64,000 bases of DNA from Bacteroidetes bacterium UBA2664 (GTDB lineage Bacteria; Bacteroidota; Rhodothermia; Balneolales; Balneolaceae), in assembly GCA_002359315.1 (NCBI GenBank), contig DEMS01000003.1, forward strand, positions 1 through 64,000, written 5' to 3'. Of the stretch, positions 1 to 8,381 are shown piece by piece. The notes below the pieces were generated by a model, which was not told the origin of the DNA, did no database searches, and saw only the letters and a program-made list of their open reading frames with translations. A program made the translations under genes and the position numbers. Position 1 is the first letter of the stretch, and every line of letters begins with the position of its first letter.

Positions 1-70
1 GGATAGGCGGCAGGTGTACGCACGGTAACGTGTTTAGCCGAGCCGTACTAATAGCTCTTGCGACTTTGCT
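1..70 (+). rRNA. rrl: 23S ribosomal RNA, 3' end (partial)
   Basis: The first bases carry the conserved 3'-terminal 23S block (GTGTTTAGCCGAGCCGTACT, then AATAGCTC). The gene begins before the window. The exact 3' end is judged from the end of conserved sequence and is uncertain by about 10 bases. A spacer of about 100 bases then leads to the 5S gene, so this is the tail of an rRNA operon read left to right. Confidence 0.9.
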
Positions 71-171
71 TGCATGGTTTGCACGTGGCGCTGCTACGGG
101 CAACCCTTGCAGGGCTTGATTAAACCCGATCTGAAGAAATTCCATACATGCACTGCCATTACACGAATATT

Positions 172-283
172 GATGAGGTGATTTTAGCGCGGAGGACCCA
201 CCCGTTCCCATTCCGAACACGGCCGTTAAGCTCCGCAGCGCCGATGGTACTGCACTCGTGGTAGAGTAGGTCGTTGCCTCATC
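172..283 (+). rRNA. rrf: 5S ribosomal RNA
   Basis: About 112 bases with the 5S hallmarks: terminal helix GATGAGG (172-178) pairing with CCTCATC (277-283), the conserved CCCGTTCCCATTCCGAACAC loop, and a GGTAGAGTAGG-type 3' segment. It lies directly downstream of 23S in the usual order. A run of eight T follows the 3' end. Confidence 0.95.
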
Positions 284-296
284 TTTTTTTTCCATT

Positions 297-329
297 AAGC
301 CCTGTTCGCTTCGCGTTCAGGGCTTTTTT
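297..329 (+). terminator. Rho-independent terminator of the rRNA operon
   Basis: AAGCCCTG (297-304) pairs with CAGGGCTT (318-325), with an inner CGC/GCG pair closing a TTC loop, followed by a T run. It lies 14 bases after 5S on the same strand. Confidence 0.9.
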
Positions 330-449
330 GTTTTACGGCTTCATCAAACTGCTTTTTATACCCCTTTTTTCTTCTCTATGGAATGATTAAATGGCACATA
401 TTCGTTACCTTACTATATAGCATACCAATCACCATTTAATTCTAAAATT

Positions 450-1976
450 TTGGAATCAGAAGTAACTCAATCCCATACAATTAAAAAGGATATCATTTCT
501 TTTATAGAAAATTATAAAAACAAGCTTACAGAGCTTTTTAATGATAGAAATGACGAAGATACTCTACTAACAAATCGGGGACTTCCTCCATATATTCTGA
601 GAGAAGTGCTGGAATGTAATCCCCTTTCTACATTTATACCCAAAGATCATAATGGAAGAGGTGCCATTACAAGTGAAGCACTCTCCATGCTAGAAACAAC
701 CTCATACCAATCTTTACCTCTCTCTTTAATGATGGGTATAAACGGTGCTTTATTTCTGCAACCACTGGCAAACTATGGTCATGATGAAGCTAAAAACAAT
801 GTTTTTCAAAAATTTATTGAGAAAAAAAATATGGGTGGACTGATGATCACAGAACCTGATTTTGGTTCTGATGCACTCCGTATGCAAACAGGTTTTAAGT
901 ATTCAAATAGTAGTGACTCATATCAAATTGATGGCTTAAAGCATTGGGCCGGTTTAACCGGCTGGGCGGATTTTTGGCTGATTACAGCAAGAGGCTATGA
1001 CAAAAATGGAGATTTAGGAAGAGATATCGGATTTTTTGTACACGATAGTGCAAATGGCGGAATAGAAGTAGAAGAATATTTCAAAAATCTGGGCCTCTAC
1101 ATGCTTCCATATGGAAGAAATCGTTTGAATATTGAGGTTCCTTCAAACTACCGATTAGAACCAAATTCAACCGGTGTAACCATGATGCTGGATATTCTGC
1201 ATAGAAGCCGGTTACAGTTCCCCGGAATGAGTACAGGCCACCTCAAGAGAATGTTTGACGAAGCGCTCACTCATTGTAAAGAGAGATTGGTGGGCGGAAT
1301 GAGCCTGTTCCAATACGATCAGGTAAAGGAGAGATTAGCTAAATTACAATCAAATTTTACAGTTAGCTCCGCGATGAGCTACTTTACAAGCACGAATGTG
1401 CCTTTGGAACGGGATACTTCACGAATGGATGTAGCTGCTAACTCTATCAAAAGTGTTGTAACTGACTATATGCATGAAGCATCACAATCCTTGATGCAAC
1501 TAGTCGGAGCTAAAGGGTACAAGGTTGACCATATCGCAGGCAGGTCTATTGTTGATAGCAGGCCGTTTCAAATTTTTGAAGGATCAAACGATATACTTTA
1601 TCAGCAGATCACGGAGTCAATTTTCAAAATGATGAGAAAATCTAAAGAGACAAACCTTTATAAATTTCTTAAAGATTTTTCTCTTACAGAAAATTCCGCT
1701 GACCATTTCAAAGATATCCTGAATTTCGAGATTGATACAAAAATGGCTCAGAGAAAGTTAGTCCAGCTTGGAAAAGCTTTGGGACGTATTGTCTCGATGG
1801 AGATGACTTTAAAATTGGGAGAAACCGGATATAACAGTGATATGATTTCAAATAGTATTAAGACTGTAAAATCAGAAGTAAATGCACTCATTGCAGCATA
1901 TTCAAGCAATGAGAATCCACAAGTGGTTATGGATTTGGATGAAGATAGCAGCTGGCTAAAATTTGTTAACGCATAA
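450..1976 (+). CDS. Acyl-CoA dehydrogenase family protein
   Basis: Predicted FAD-dependent acyl-CoA dehydrogenase (508 aa) of the kind that oxidises acyl-CoA to enoyl-CoA in beta-oxidation. Seen: the FAD/substrate signature ITEPDFGSD (residues 133-141), and the C-terminal motif FQIFEGSND (373-381), whose Glu lines up with the usual catalytic base. At 508 aa it is longer than the common 380-400 aa members, with about 100 extra C-terminal residues, as in some larger ACADs. Translation begins at TTG, because the upstream in-frame ATG at 378 is followed at once by a stop. The next gene starts 9 bases after the stop, so the two are probably co-transcribed. Substrate chain length cannot be told. 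Confidence 0.88.
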   Translation: MESEVTQSHTIKKDIISFIENYKNKLTELFNDRNDEDTLLTNRGLPPYILREVLECNPLSTFIPKDHNGRGAITSEALSMLETTSYQSLPLSLMMGINGALFLQPLANYGHDEAKNNVFQKFIEKKNMGGLMITEPDFGSDALRMQTGFKYSNSSDSYQIDGLKHWAGLTGWADFWLITARGYDKNGDLGRDIGFFVHDSANGGIEVEEYFKNLGLYMLPYGRNRLNIEVPSNYRLEPNSTGVTMMLDILHRSRLQFPGMSTGHLKRMFDEALTHCKERLVGGMSLFQYDQVKERLAKLQSNFTVSSAMSYFTSTNVPLERDTSRMDVAANSIKSVVTDYMHEASQSLMQLVGAKGYKVDHIAGRSIVDSRPFQIFEGSNDILYQQITESIFKMMRKSKETNLYKFLKDFSLTENSADHFKDILNFEIDTKMAQRKLVQLGKALGRIVSMEMTLKLGETGYNSDMISNSIKTVKSEVNALIAAYSSNENPQVVMDLDEDSSWLKFVNA

Positions 1977-1985
1977 CTACTGTTT

Positions 1986-2669
1986 GTGCAACATATCGTA
2001 CTCTTAACAGGTGCCGGGATCAGTGCTGATAGCGGTTTGAAGACGTTTAGGGATGCCGGTGGACTTTGGGAAGGCCATCGTATCGATGAAGTGGCTTCAA
2101 TCGATGGATGGAATCAAGACAAGCAGAAAGTTCTGAACTTTTATAACCGTAGAAGAGAGCAAGCATCCAAAGCTAAACCCAATGAGGCTCATCATTCGAT
2201 AACCAAATTAGAAAAAAAGTATCGAGTCTCGGTTATCACTCAAAATGTGGATGATTTGCATGAGAGAGCAGGCAACAGTACTGTACTTCATCTTCATGGG
2301 TTGCTGCGTGAGGCCAGAAGTGAAGTCGATGAAACATTGATTACAGACATCGGTGCAAATGCAATCAATATAGGAGACTTTTCTGAAGATGGATCGCAAC
2401 TAAGGCCAAATATAGTCTGGTTTGGTGAACCGGTACCAAATATTGAAAAAGCCAGTTACATAGTTGCAGAAGCTGATATTTTAATGGTTGTAGGAACTTC
2501 ACTGGCAGTATATCCTGCAGCGAGTTTAATTCACTACACAAAAAAATCTATTCCGAAATATATTGTAGATCCAAAACTTCCTGAAATCAGCCTGAGTGAT
2601 GAATGGACACACATACAAAATAAAGCTAAAGCAGGTTTACCTGAACTGGTAAACCAATTAATTAAGTGA
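1986..2669 (+). CDS. cobB: NAD-dependent protein deacylase, Sir2/sirtuin family (zinc-less type)
   Basis: Sirtuin (227 aa) removing acyl groups from lysines with NAD+. Seen: GAGISADSG (9-17), TQNVDDLH (85-92), catalytic His104 in HLHG, PNIVWFGE, and GTSLAVYPAA. Tyr53 and Arg56 (FYNRR) match the Tyr-x-x-Arg pair that in E. coli CobB and SIRT5 favours succinyl/malonyl groups. The region between HLHG and the WFGE motif contains no cysteine, so the zinc ribbon is absent. GTG start. It sits 9 bases after an acyl-CoA dehydrogenase and 5 bases before the next gene, which suggests a link between acyl-CoA metabolism and protein acylation (inference). Confidence 0.9.
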   Translation: MQHIVLLTGAGISADSGLKTFRDAGGLWEGHRIDEVASIDGWNQDKQKVLNFYNRRREQASKAKPNEAHHSITKLEKKYRVSVITQNVDDLHERAGNSTVLHLHGLLREARSEVDETLITDIGANAINIGDFSEDGSQLRPNIVWFGEPVPNIEKASYIVAEADILMVVGTSLAVYPAASLIHYTKKSIPKYIVDPKLPEISLSDEWTHIQNKAKAGLPELVNQLIK

Positions 2670-2674
2670 AATAA

Positions 2675-3538
2675 ATGGTTAAAAAGGCGAACGAAAACGA
2701 GAAAGAAGCGTTAGAAAAATATCTGTTGCAATTCCTAAATTTAGAGAAACAATTCCCTCTTCTTCCCGGCATAGGTAATAGCGAATCAATAGCCGGATTA
2801 ATTGGGCTGGACGTTTCAGAGCTATTATCTTTAAGAGAAAATTTCCGAGAGAATGCAAAAAAAGCTGCTCTTGAACTTTTAAAAGATGATGATGTAATTG
2901 ATTGGTTAGATCAGCTGCCATTGGAAGCAAACAGTACTATTGTAGCTCTTGGAGACTCATCAACAGATGATTTACAGGGGTGGTTCGAAATTTTCAAGTT
3001 TATTTTGGACATTACTGTTCCCGAAGCAGATTTTAATTTTATTAACTCAGGAATCTCAAATAATACAACCACAGATGCCCTGCGGCGACTTAACCGTGAT
3101 GTGCTCAGTCATGAGCCGGACTGGGTGATCGTAAGTCTGGGAACATTCGATGCTCAGAGGCTTAAGTACACACCCAATCGAACGCTTATACCATTATCAG
3201 AGTCATGGGAAAATCTGACCATCATAGAAGATGCCATTGGTACGGTAACTGAAAATCCACCTATCTGGTTAACACCCAATCCTGTAATTCCAGAATTATT
3301 AGATAAAATGGATCTGTTTGAATTTTCGATTCAAAACAGAGACCTGGCAAATATCAGGGAAATAATAACCGGTAAAAAAGGCTATATCGTTGATCCTGTC
3401 GGCAGAAGGATGGGGAACCCTCCTGAAGCCTGGTACTATCTATCGGATGGATTAAACCCATCTCTTTCGGGACATGTAAATACCGTGAAAGAGCTTTTAA
3501 GATCTTTGGCAACTGCAAAAATTCAAGACCCTGATTAA
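2675..3538 (+). CDS. SGNH/GDSL hydrolase-like protein
   Basis: A 287 aa cytoplasmic protein with an SGNH-hydrolase layout after an about 85-residue N-terminal helical region. Seen: block I GDSSTDD (93-99, nucleophile Ser95), block II-like NSGISNNTT (124-132), block III-like SLGTFDA (154-160), and block V-like DGLNPSLSGH (258-267). Two family residues differ: block III has Phe where GxND has Asn, and the DxxH catalytic His is Asn261. The enzyme may therefore be divergent or inactive as an esterase. It is the third gene of a tight operon (5-base gap), convergent with the next gene. The substrate is unknown. Confidence 0.7.
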   Translation: MVKKANENEKEALEKYLLQFLNLEKQFPLLPGIGNSESIAGLIGLDVSELLSLRENFRENAKKAALELLKDDDVIDWLDQLPLEANSTIVALGDSSTDDLQGWFEIFKFILDITVPEADFNFINSGISNNTTTDALRRLNRDVLSHEPDWVIVSLGTFDAQRLKYTPNRTLIPLSESWENLTIIEDAIGTVTENPPIWLTPNPVIPELLDKMDLFEFSIQNRDLANIREIITGKKGYIVDPVGRRMGNPPEAWYYLSDGLNPSLSGHVNTVKELLRSLATAKIQDPD

Positions 3539-3550
3539 AAAAAGTTTGTA

Positions 3551-4210
3551 TTAAAACTGTCGTCTGTATGTAAAAAGATTTACAGTCGGTTCTACTCTAT
3601 ATTGAAGTGATGTGCCGGATAAATCAGTTACACCTACCAAGTCTGGTTGTAACATTTTAAAGGATGAATTTTCACTCTGGATATCTATAACAGAGTCCCG
3701 ATTCGTTAAAATCGCTGAAATGAAATCATTATTTCTTTCGGCAATGAAAAAAGCATCTACCACACCAAATCCAAAACCAAACCAAGCTCCTGCACTTGCT
3801 CCATATTGAAGTCCATCCATAATAGAATTATTATTGATGAGCGCAACTGCAGATCCTACGGCGACCCCGGCAACAGATCCATATAGTGTGTCAAGTAATA
3901 TAATGATGGAGGAGTTTTGGCCATCATTAAATACACCGGAAACGAAAAAAGTTTGACCTTGTGGCAGCGTTGAAATGTCATAGAGTGCAACACCGGTCCC
4001 CCCAAGAATGCCCACACCCAATCCAATACGGAGGGGTGCAAAATCACTGCTATTGGTAAGTCCCATTGTTGCTACACCCAATGCTGATCCTGTGATTGCA
4101 CCATTTATTATATTTCCTCCGACAAGTTCTAACGATTGTGCATTCGTTTTATTGAATGAAAAAAGATGTATTGCAAGTAATATTAGAGTTGATAAAAGTA
4201 ACTTTCTCAT
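3551..4210 (-). CDS. Secreted/outer-membrane-associated hypothetical protein
   Basis: I do not recognise this 219 aa protein. It has a clear Sec signal peptide (MRK, then a hydrophobic stretch, cleavage near residue 24-25 at NAQS). The mature part is rich in Gly/Ala/Val blocks with small residues at regular spacing (around residues 30-80 and 110-150), resembling glycine-zipper segments that insert in membranes. It ends in an aromatic Phe, as some outer membrane proteins do. It lies 9 bases downstream of the SDR gene on the same strand, so the two may be co-transcribed; it converges with the SGNH gene 12 bases away. Confidence 0.6.
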   Translation of the reverse strand: MRKLLLSTLILLAIHLFSFNKTNAQSLELVGGNIINGAITGSALGVATMGLTNSSDFAPLRIGLGVGILGGTGVALYDISTLPQGQTFFVSGVFNDGQNSSIIILLDTLYGSVAGVAVGSAVALINNNSIMDGLQYGASAGAWFGFGFGVVDAFFIAERNNDFISAILTNRDSVIDIQSENSSFKMLQPDLVGVTDLSGTSLQYRVEPTVNLFTYRRQF

Positions 4211-4219
4211 GATTTTTTA

Positions 4220-4915
4220 TTAGGATGGATTATTTGATGATACCGGTAAAATCTTGCCATTATAATAACGATGCCCGGTGAGTATAAATTCCCCTAAATA
4301 TTTGCCCATCTCTTCCGCTTGTAATGGGGCATCGAAGCCGGGAAATGCCTGTTCAAGCATTTCAGTCTGTACTGCACCTAAACAGAGACAGTTTGTGTAT
4401 ATTTTTTTATGAATCAGTTCTTCACCTAAACACTCTGTTAAAATGGAAAGTGCGCCTTTTGAAACACTGTAAGCTGACAATCCGGGGAATTTAGAACTTC
4501 CCTGAAAGCCACCCATGCTACTTATATTCAGTATGTGAGCACCCTCAGAAAATGATGAAAGTAACGCTTTTGTAATTCGAATAGGTGCCATTAAATTTAC
4601 ATTCAACTGTAGCTCCCAATCCTGATCCGATGTTTCCTCAAAAGGCTTATTTATCAATACTCCGGCGTTGTGAATTAAGCCATCAACGGATAGATTATTC
4701 TGTTCTAAGTGCTTAAGGATTTCAACTCCGGCTGATTGTGTTGTGATATCCAGGGACAGTATATGAATATTTTCGCCCCCGGCAACTTTTAATTGATTCA
4801 ATTTCTTCTCGGAGCGGGCAATTGCAGTGATTTTATTCCCTTTTTTTGCCAGATAAAGGGCTGTTTCATATCCAATCCCTCTGCTTGCACCGGTAATAAT
4901 AATATGTTTTGTCAT
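4220..4915 (-). CDS. SDR family NAD(P)-dependent oxidoreductase
   Basis: Classical short-chain dehydrogenase (231 aa). Seen: nucleotide-binding TGASRGIG (8-15), HNAG (82-85), catalytic Ser in ISSMGG (131-136), and YSVSK (149-153) with the catalytic Tyr and Lys. A short classical SDR with no membrane segment, so a cytosolic reductase or dehydrogenase. The substrate cannot be assigned. It is divergent from the HisC-like gene across a 183-base region holding a perfect 14-base palindrome, and is followed after 9 bases by a secreted hypothetical gene. Confidence 0.88.
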   Translation of the reverse strand: MTKHIIITGASRGIGYETALYLAKKGNKITAIARSEKKLNQLKVAGGENIHILSLDITTQSAGVEILKHLEQNNLSVDGLIHNAGVLINKPFEETSDQDWELQLNVNLMAPIRITKALLSSFSEGAHILNISSMGGFQGSSKFPGLSAYSVSKGALSILTECLGEELIHKKIYTNCLCLGAVQTEMLEQAFPGFDAPLQAEEMGKYLGEFILTGHRYYNGKILPVSSNNPS

Positions 4916-4994
4916 CAGGACACTCTTTCTGTGTGATATTTGTTATTTTAAAAGTCAAAATACGAGAGTATAGAATCAAATTTAAATTAATGCT

Positions 4995-5008
4995 TGAAAG
5001 CGCTTTCA
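4995..5008. promoter_or_regulatory. Perfect 14-bp palindrome, LacI/cre-type operator candidate
   Basis: TGAAAGCGCTTTCA is an uninterrupted palindrome in the divergent intergenic region between the SDR (-) and aminotransferase (+) genes. It fits the general form of LacI/GalR-family operators (central CG, TGaAA arms) and the cre consensus TGWAANCGNTNWCA. No LacI-type regulator is encoded in the window, so the binding protein is unknown. Confidence 0.45.
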
Positions 5009-5098
5009 TTTACTCCGATTTTAAGTGCGAATCATTGATAACTTTACACATTTTCATCAAGTAAAAAAAAGTTACCCGTTTTATAAACTTTGAGTTTT

Positions 5099-6211
5099 AT
5101 GGATTTAAAAAAAATTCTACCAGAAAACATTGCCTCTTTAAAAGGTTATGTAGCCGGTAAAACTATATCTGAAGTAAGAGAAGAATATCAACCCGATCAA
5201 ATTTCAAAACTTGCTTCCAATGAAAACCGTTTGGGGTGCAGTAAAAAAGTTAAGCAAGCAGTACTTCTGAGTCTGGGTGATATACAGGATTATCCGGATC
5301 CGCTCTCATCCAAACTGCGAAAAAGAGTTGCTGAGTTTAATGGAGTGACAGAATCTGAGGTGATACTCACATCAGGATCAGAGAGTTTGATATCTATTCT
5401 ATGTAGAACATTTTTCAAAAATGATGAGCATGCAATCACAGCAGATGCCACTTTTGTCGGATTTTTCGTACAGGCAGGGGTTAGGGGAATATCTGTAGTA
5501 AAGGTACCCATCACAGATCATTATAGATTTGATGTGGATGCTATTCTCGCAAATATCAATGAGAAGACCAAAATGATCTATATTGCGAATCCCAATAATC
5601 CAACCGGCACTTACCTTACAAAAGATGAAGTTCAAAAATTGCTGAATGAGATCCCTGAGAATGTTCTGTTCGTTCTGGATGAAGCATACTATGAGTTTGC
5701 AGAATCGATCCCGGATTTTCCTAAAGCGATCGATTACCGAATGGATAATGTGATTATACTACGTACTTTTTCAAAGGCGTATGGCTTAGCAGGGTTTCGA
5801 ATAGGGTATGGAATCGCACATGAAGAACTGATTCATCAGATGATAAAAACGAAATTAACATTCGAGCCAACGGCACTGGCTCAGGCTGCAGCATATGTTG
5901 CACTTGAGGATCAGGAATTCATCAGACTTACGGTTCAATCCGTAAATAAACAGAAAGAAGAGATCTATTCATTTTTTGATAGTCACTCTGCAATGTATGT
6001 GAAATCTGCTTCAAACTCCGTTTTAATGATTTTTGAAAGTGAAGAGGAGGCCATTTTTTTTACAGATTCTATGTTACGACTGGGTGTAATCCTCAGAAGG
6101 GTACAAGCATTCGGTTTACCAAATTGTGTTCGCATTACCATTGGCACTGAATCTGAGATGGATCATTTCAAGAAAAGTTTTTTAAATGTAAAAAAGTTCA
6201 TCAACAATTAA
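5099..6211 (+). CDS. hisC: Histidinol-phosphate aminotransferase-like PLP enzyme
   Basis: Fold type I aminotransferase (370 aa from this ATG) of the HisC group. Seen: SNENRLG (40-46), NPNNPTG (164-170), DEAYYEF (194-200), and RTFSKAYGLAGFR with the PLP-binding Lys226. Length is typical of HisC (350-370 aa). ATG at 5099 is preferred over an in-frame TTG three codons upstream. It is not in a his operon: 33 bases on lies a branched-chain-type E1 dehydrogenase, so it may act on other amino acids such as aromatic ones. The symbol reflects family, not proven function. Confidence 0.82.
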   Translation: MDLKKILPENIASLKGYVAGKTISEVREEYQPDQISKLASNENRLGCSKKVKQAVLLSLGDIQDYPDPLSSKLRKRVAEFNGVTESEVILTSGSESLISILCRTFFKNDEHAITADATFVGFFVQAGVRGISVVKVPITDHYRFDVDAILANINEKTKMIYIANPNNPTGTYLTKDEVQKLLNEIPENVLFVLDEAYYEFAESIPDFPKAIDYRMDNVIILRTFSKAYGLAGFRIGYGIAHEELIHQMIKTKLTFEPTALAQAAAYVALEDQEFIRLTVQSVNKQKEEIYSFFDSHSAMYVKSASNSVLMIFESEEEAIFFTDSMLRLGVILRRVQAFGLPNCVRITIGTESEMDHFKKSFLNVKKFINN

Positions 6212-6244
6212 TGTAAAGCAGCAAACGGATTAAATACGATTCTA

Positions 6245-8299
6245 ATGAGTAAAAAGAAGGAAATAGATTGGGTGAAAGTAGCAAATACAATGTTACTTTC
6301 ACGGGCGATAGATGATAAAGAAGAAAATGTTTTGGTGCCGGATAAAAAAATACTCTATCAATTCTCATCCAAAGGACATGAGTTGGCTCAGATTATTTTA
6401 GGAATGCATCTAACGAACCCTTTAGATGCTGCCAGTGCCTATTACAGATCCAGGCCCCTGATGCTTACGCTTGGTCTTACAGTTGATGATGCCATTGCAT
6501 CGGATATGGCAAAATCCGGGGGGTATAGTGATGGAAGAGATATAGGTGTTGTCTGTAACCTTCCCGGAGAAAATAGTCCGAAAGTGTTACCTATGGCAGG
6601 GGATGTGGGCTCGCAATATACACCGGCGGTGGGTTATGCACAGGCCATAGAGCATCGCAGGACATACCTGAAGGATGAGAGCTATTCAGAAGCCATTTCG
6701 GTGATTTTGGGTGGAGATGGATCTGTGGCAACCAATGGGTTCTGGTCAGCACTTACAATGGCGACTACACTTCATCTGCCGGTACTCTTTTTTATCGAAG
6801 ACAATGGATATGGAATATCAGTCTCGAGCGATCTCCAAACTCCGGGTGGGAATATTGCCAATAATCTTTACTCTTTTAAAAATCTAAGAATTTTCAGTGG
6901 GGATGGTACAGACCCGGATGAGGCACTGGAGTTAATTAAGCAGTCAACCGGTTATGTAAGAAGCCGAAAAGGCCCGGCATTGATACGGCTCACGGTACCA
7001 AGACTGACCGGGCACAGTTATCAGGACAATCAATCCTACAAAAGTGAAGAGAAAAAGAACCAGGAGGAAAAGTCTGACCCGCTAATAAAATTAAAGAAAA
7101 AGATTGTTCCCAGTCTGATTTCTGAAAATGAATGGGCGCAAATGGAAAAAGAAAATTTGAAAATCGTTGACGAAATGACTCAAAAAGCAATGAATCGCCC
7201 TGAGCCAACGACCGATACTCTTTTTAGCGTCTATTCTCATCAATATCAGGATGTACAGTCGATTGGCGGGCTCTATTCCGAAGGGTATAAATTTCCCAAA
7301 TCAAATTCTGACCCTTCTCCTGAAAAACAACGCATTAATATTGTAGAGGCGATAAGACGAACATTGGCTAGTGAACTGGAAATCAATGATAAGTTATTGG
7401 TTTTTGGAGAAGATGTGGGAGCAAAGGGGGGAGTCCATGCAGCTACAATGGACTTACAGTCTACCTATGGGAAGGAGCGGGTATTTGATACCAGTTTATC
7501 AGAGGAAGGAATTATAGGCAGGTCGGTGGGATTGGCTTATGGCGGCTTGATGCCGGTAGCGGAAATTCAATTCAGAAAATATGCTGATCCGGCAACAGAA
7601 CAGTTAAAAAATACAGGGACAATACGGTGGCGCACTGCCAATAAATATGCTGCACCGATGGTTGTTAGAATGCCGGGTGGATTTGCAAAATGTGGGGACC
7701 CATGGCATAGTGAATCGAATGAAGTATTTTTTGCACGAATGATTGGCTGGCAAGTCGCCTACCCATCCAATGCAGAAGATGCTGTGGGCCTGTTAAGGGC
7801 CGCAATGAGAAGTAATGACCCAACGATCTTCTTTGAGCATCGGAATCTGTTAGACTCCAAATATGCAAGAAAACCATATCCCGGTGATGATTATGTGATT
7901 CCATTTGGGAAAGCAAAGGTATTACAGGAAGGGGATGACATCACTATTATAACATGGGGAGCAATGTGTGAAAGATGTGAGATGGCAGCGAAAGAGAGTA
8001 CATTCTCTTTAGAAGTGATCGATCTGCGAACAATTATGCCCTGGGACCGTGAAACAGTTTTTCAATCCGTGAAAAAGACCAATCGCTGTATAATTGTTCA
8101 CGAAGATACTGCGACGGCCGGATTTGGTTCAGAAATTGCTTCTCAGATATCAGACCGGTTGTTCAATTACCTGGATGCACCTGTTTCCAGATTAACTATG
8201 CCGGATATCCCGATGCCCTATAATGTGGGATTGATGAACCACCTCTTGCCGGATGTCCAAAAAATTCAATCGAAAGTAGATGAATTGATGGATTTTTGA
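6245..8299 (+). CDS. 2-oxoacid (branched-chain type) dehydrogenase E1, fused alpha and beta subunits
   Basis: Thiamine-diphosphate E1 component (684 aa) combining alpha (about 1-320) and beta (about 360-684) parts in one chain. The alpha part has the ThDP motif GDGS (157-160) ending in EDN (185-187), and the beta part starts near INIVEAIRR and carries GEDVG and the DPATEQ segment. Such fusions are known for branched-chain 2-oxoacid dehydrogenases in Bacteroidota. The reaction would be decarboxylation and transfer of the acyl group to an E2 lipoyl domain. No E2 or E3 gene is nearby. It lies 33 bases after the aminotransferase, consistent with a transamination and oxidative decarboxylation pair. 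Confidence 0.88.
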   Translation: MSKKKEIDWVKVANTMLLSRAIDDKEENVLVPDKKILYQFSSKGHELAQIILGMHLTNPLDAASAYYRSRPLMLTLGLTVDDAIASDMAKSGGYSDGRDIGVVCNLPGENSPKVLPMAGDVGSQYTPAVGYAQAIEHRRTYLKDESYSEAISVILGGDGSVATNGFWSALTMATTLHLPVLFFIEDNGYGISVSSDLQTPGGNIANNLYSFKNLRIFSGDGTDPDEALELIKQSTGYVRSRKGPALIRLTVPRLTGHSYQDNQSYKSEEKKNQEEKSDPLIKLKKKIVPSLISENEWAQMEKENLKIVDEMTQKAMNRPEPTTDTLFSVYSHQYQDVQSIGGLYSEGYKFPKSNSDPSPEKQRINIVEAIRRTLASELEINDKLLVFGEDVGAKGGVHAATMDLQSTYGKERVFDTSLSEEGIIGRSVGLAYGGLMPVAEIQFRKYADPATEQLKNTGTIRWRTANKYAAPMVVRMPGGFAKCGDPWHSESNEVFFARMIGWQVAYPSNAEDAVGLLRAAMRSNDPTIFFEHRNLLDSKYARKPYPGDDYVIPFGKAKVLQEGDDITIITWGAMCERCEMAAKESTFSLEVIDLRTIMPWDRETVFQSVKKTNRCIIVHEDTATAGFGSEIASQISDRLFNYLDAPVSRLTMPDIPMPYNVGLMNHLLPDVQKIQSKVDELMDF

Positions 8300-8315
8300 A
8301 AAAGAGTATAAAATG

Positions 8316-8364
8316 AACCTAAATATACTGCTGTAAATGTGCAATACAACATCCAATTTAGGTT
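8316..8364. repeat. 9-bp inverted repeat between convergent genes
   Basis: AACCTAAAT (8316-8324) and ATTTAGGTT (8356-8364) are perfect inverted copies 31 bases apart, in the 82-base gap between the convergent E1 (+) and glpD (-) genes. It may act as a 3'-end hairpin for either gene, but there is no strong T run, so a terminator is not certain. Confidence 0.4.
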
Positions 8365-8381
8365 GTTGAAACAGGATTCTT

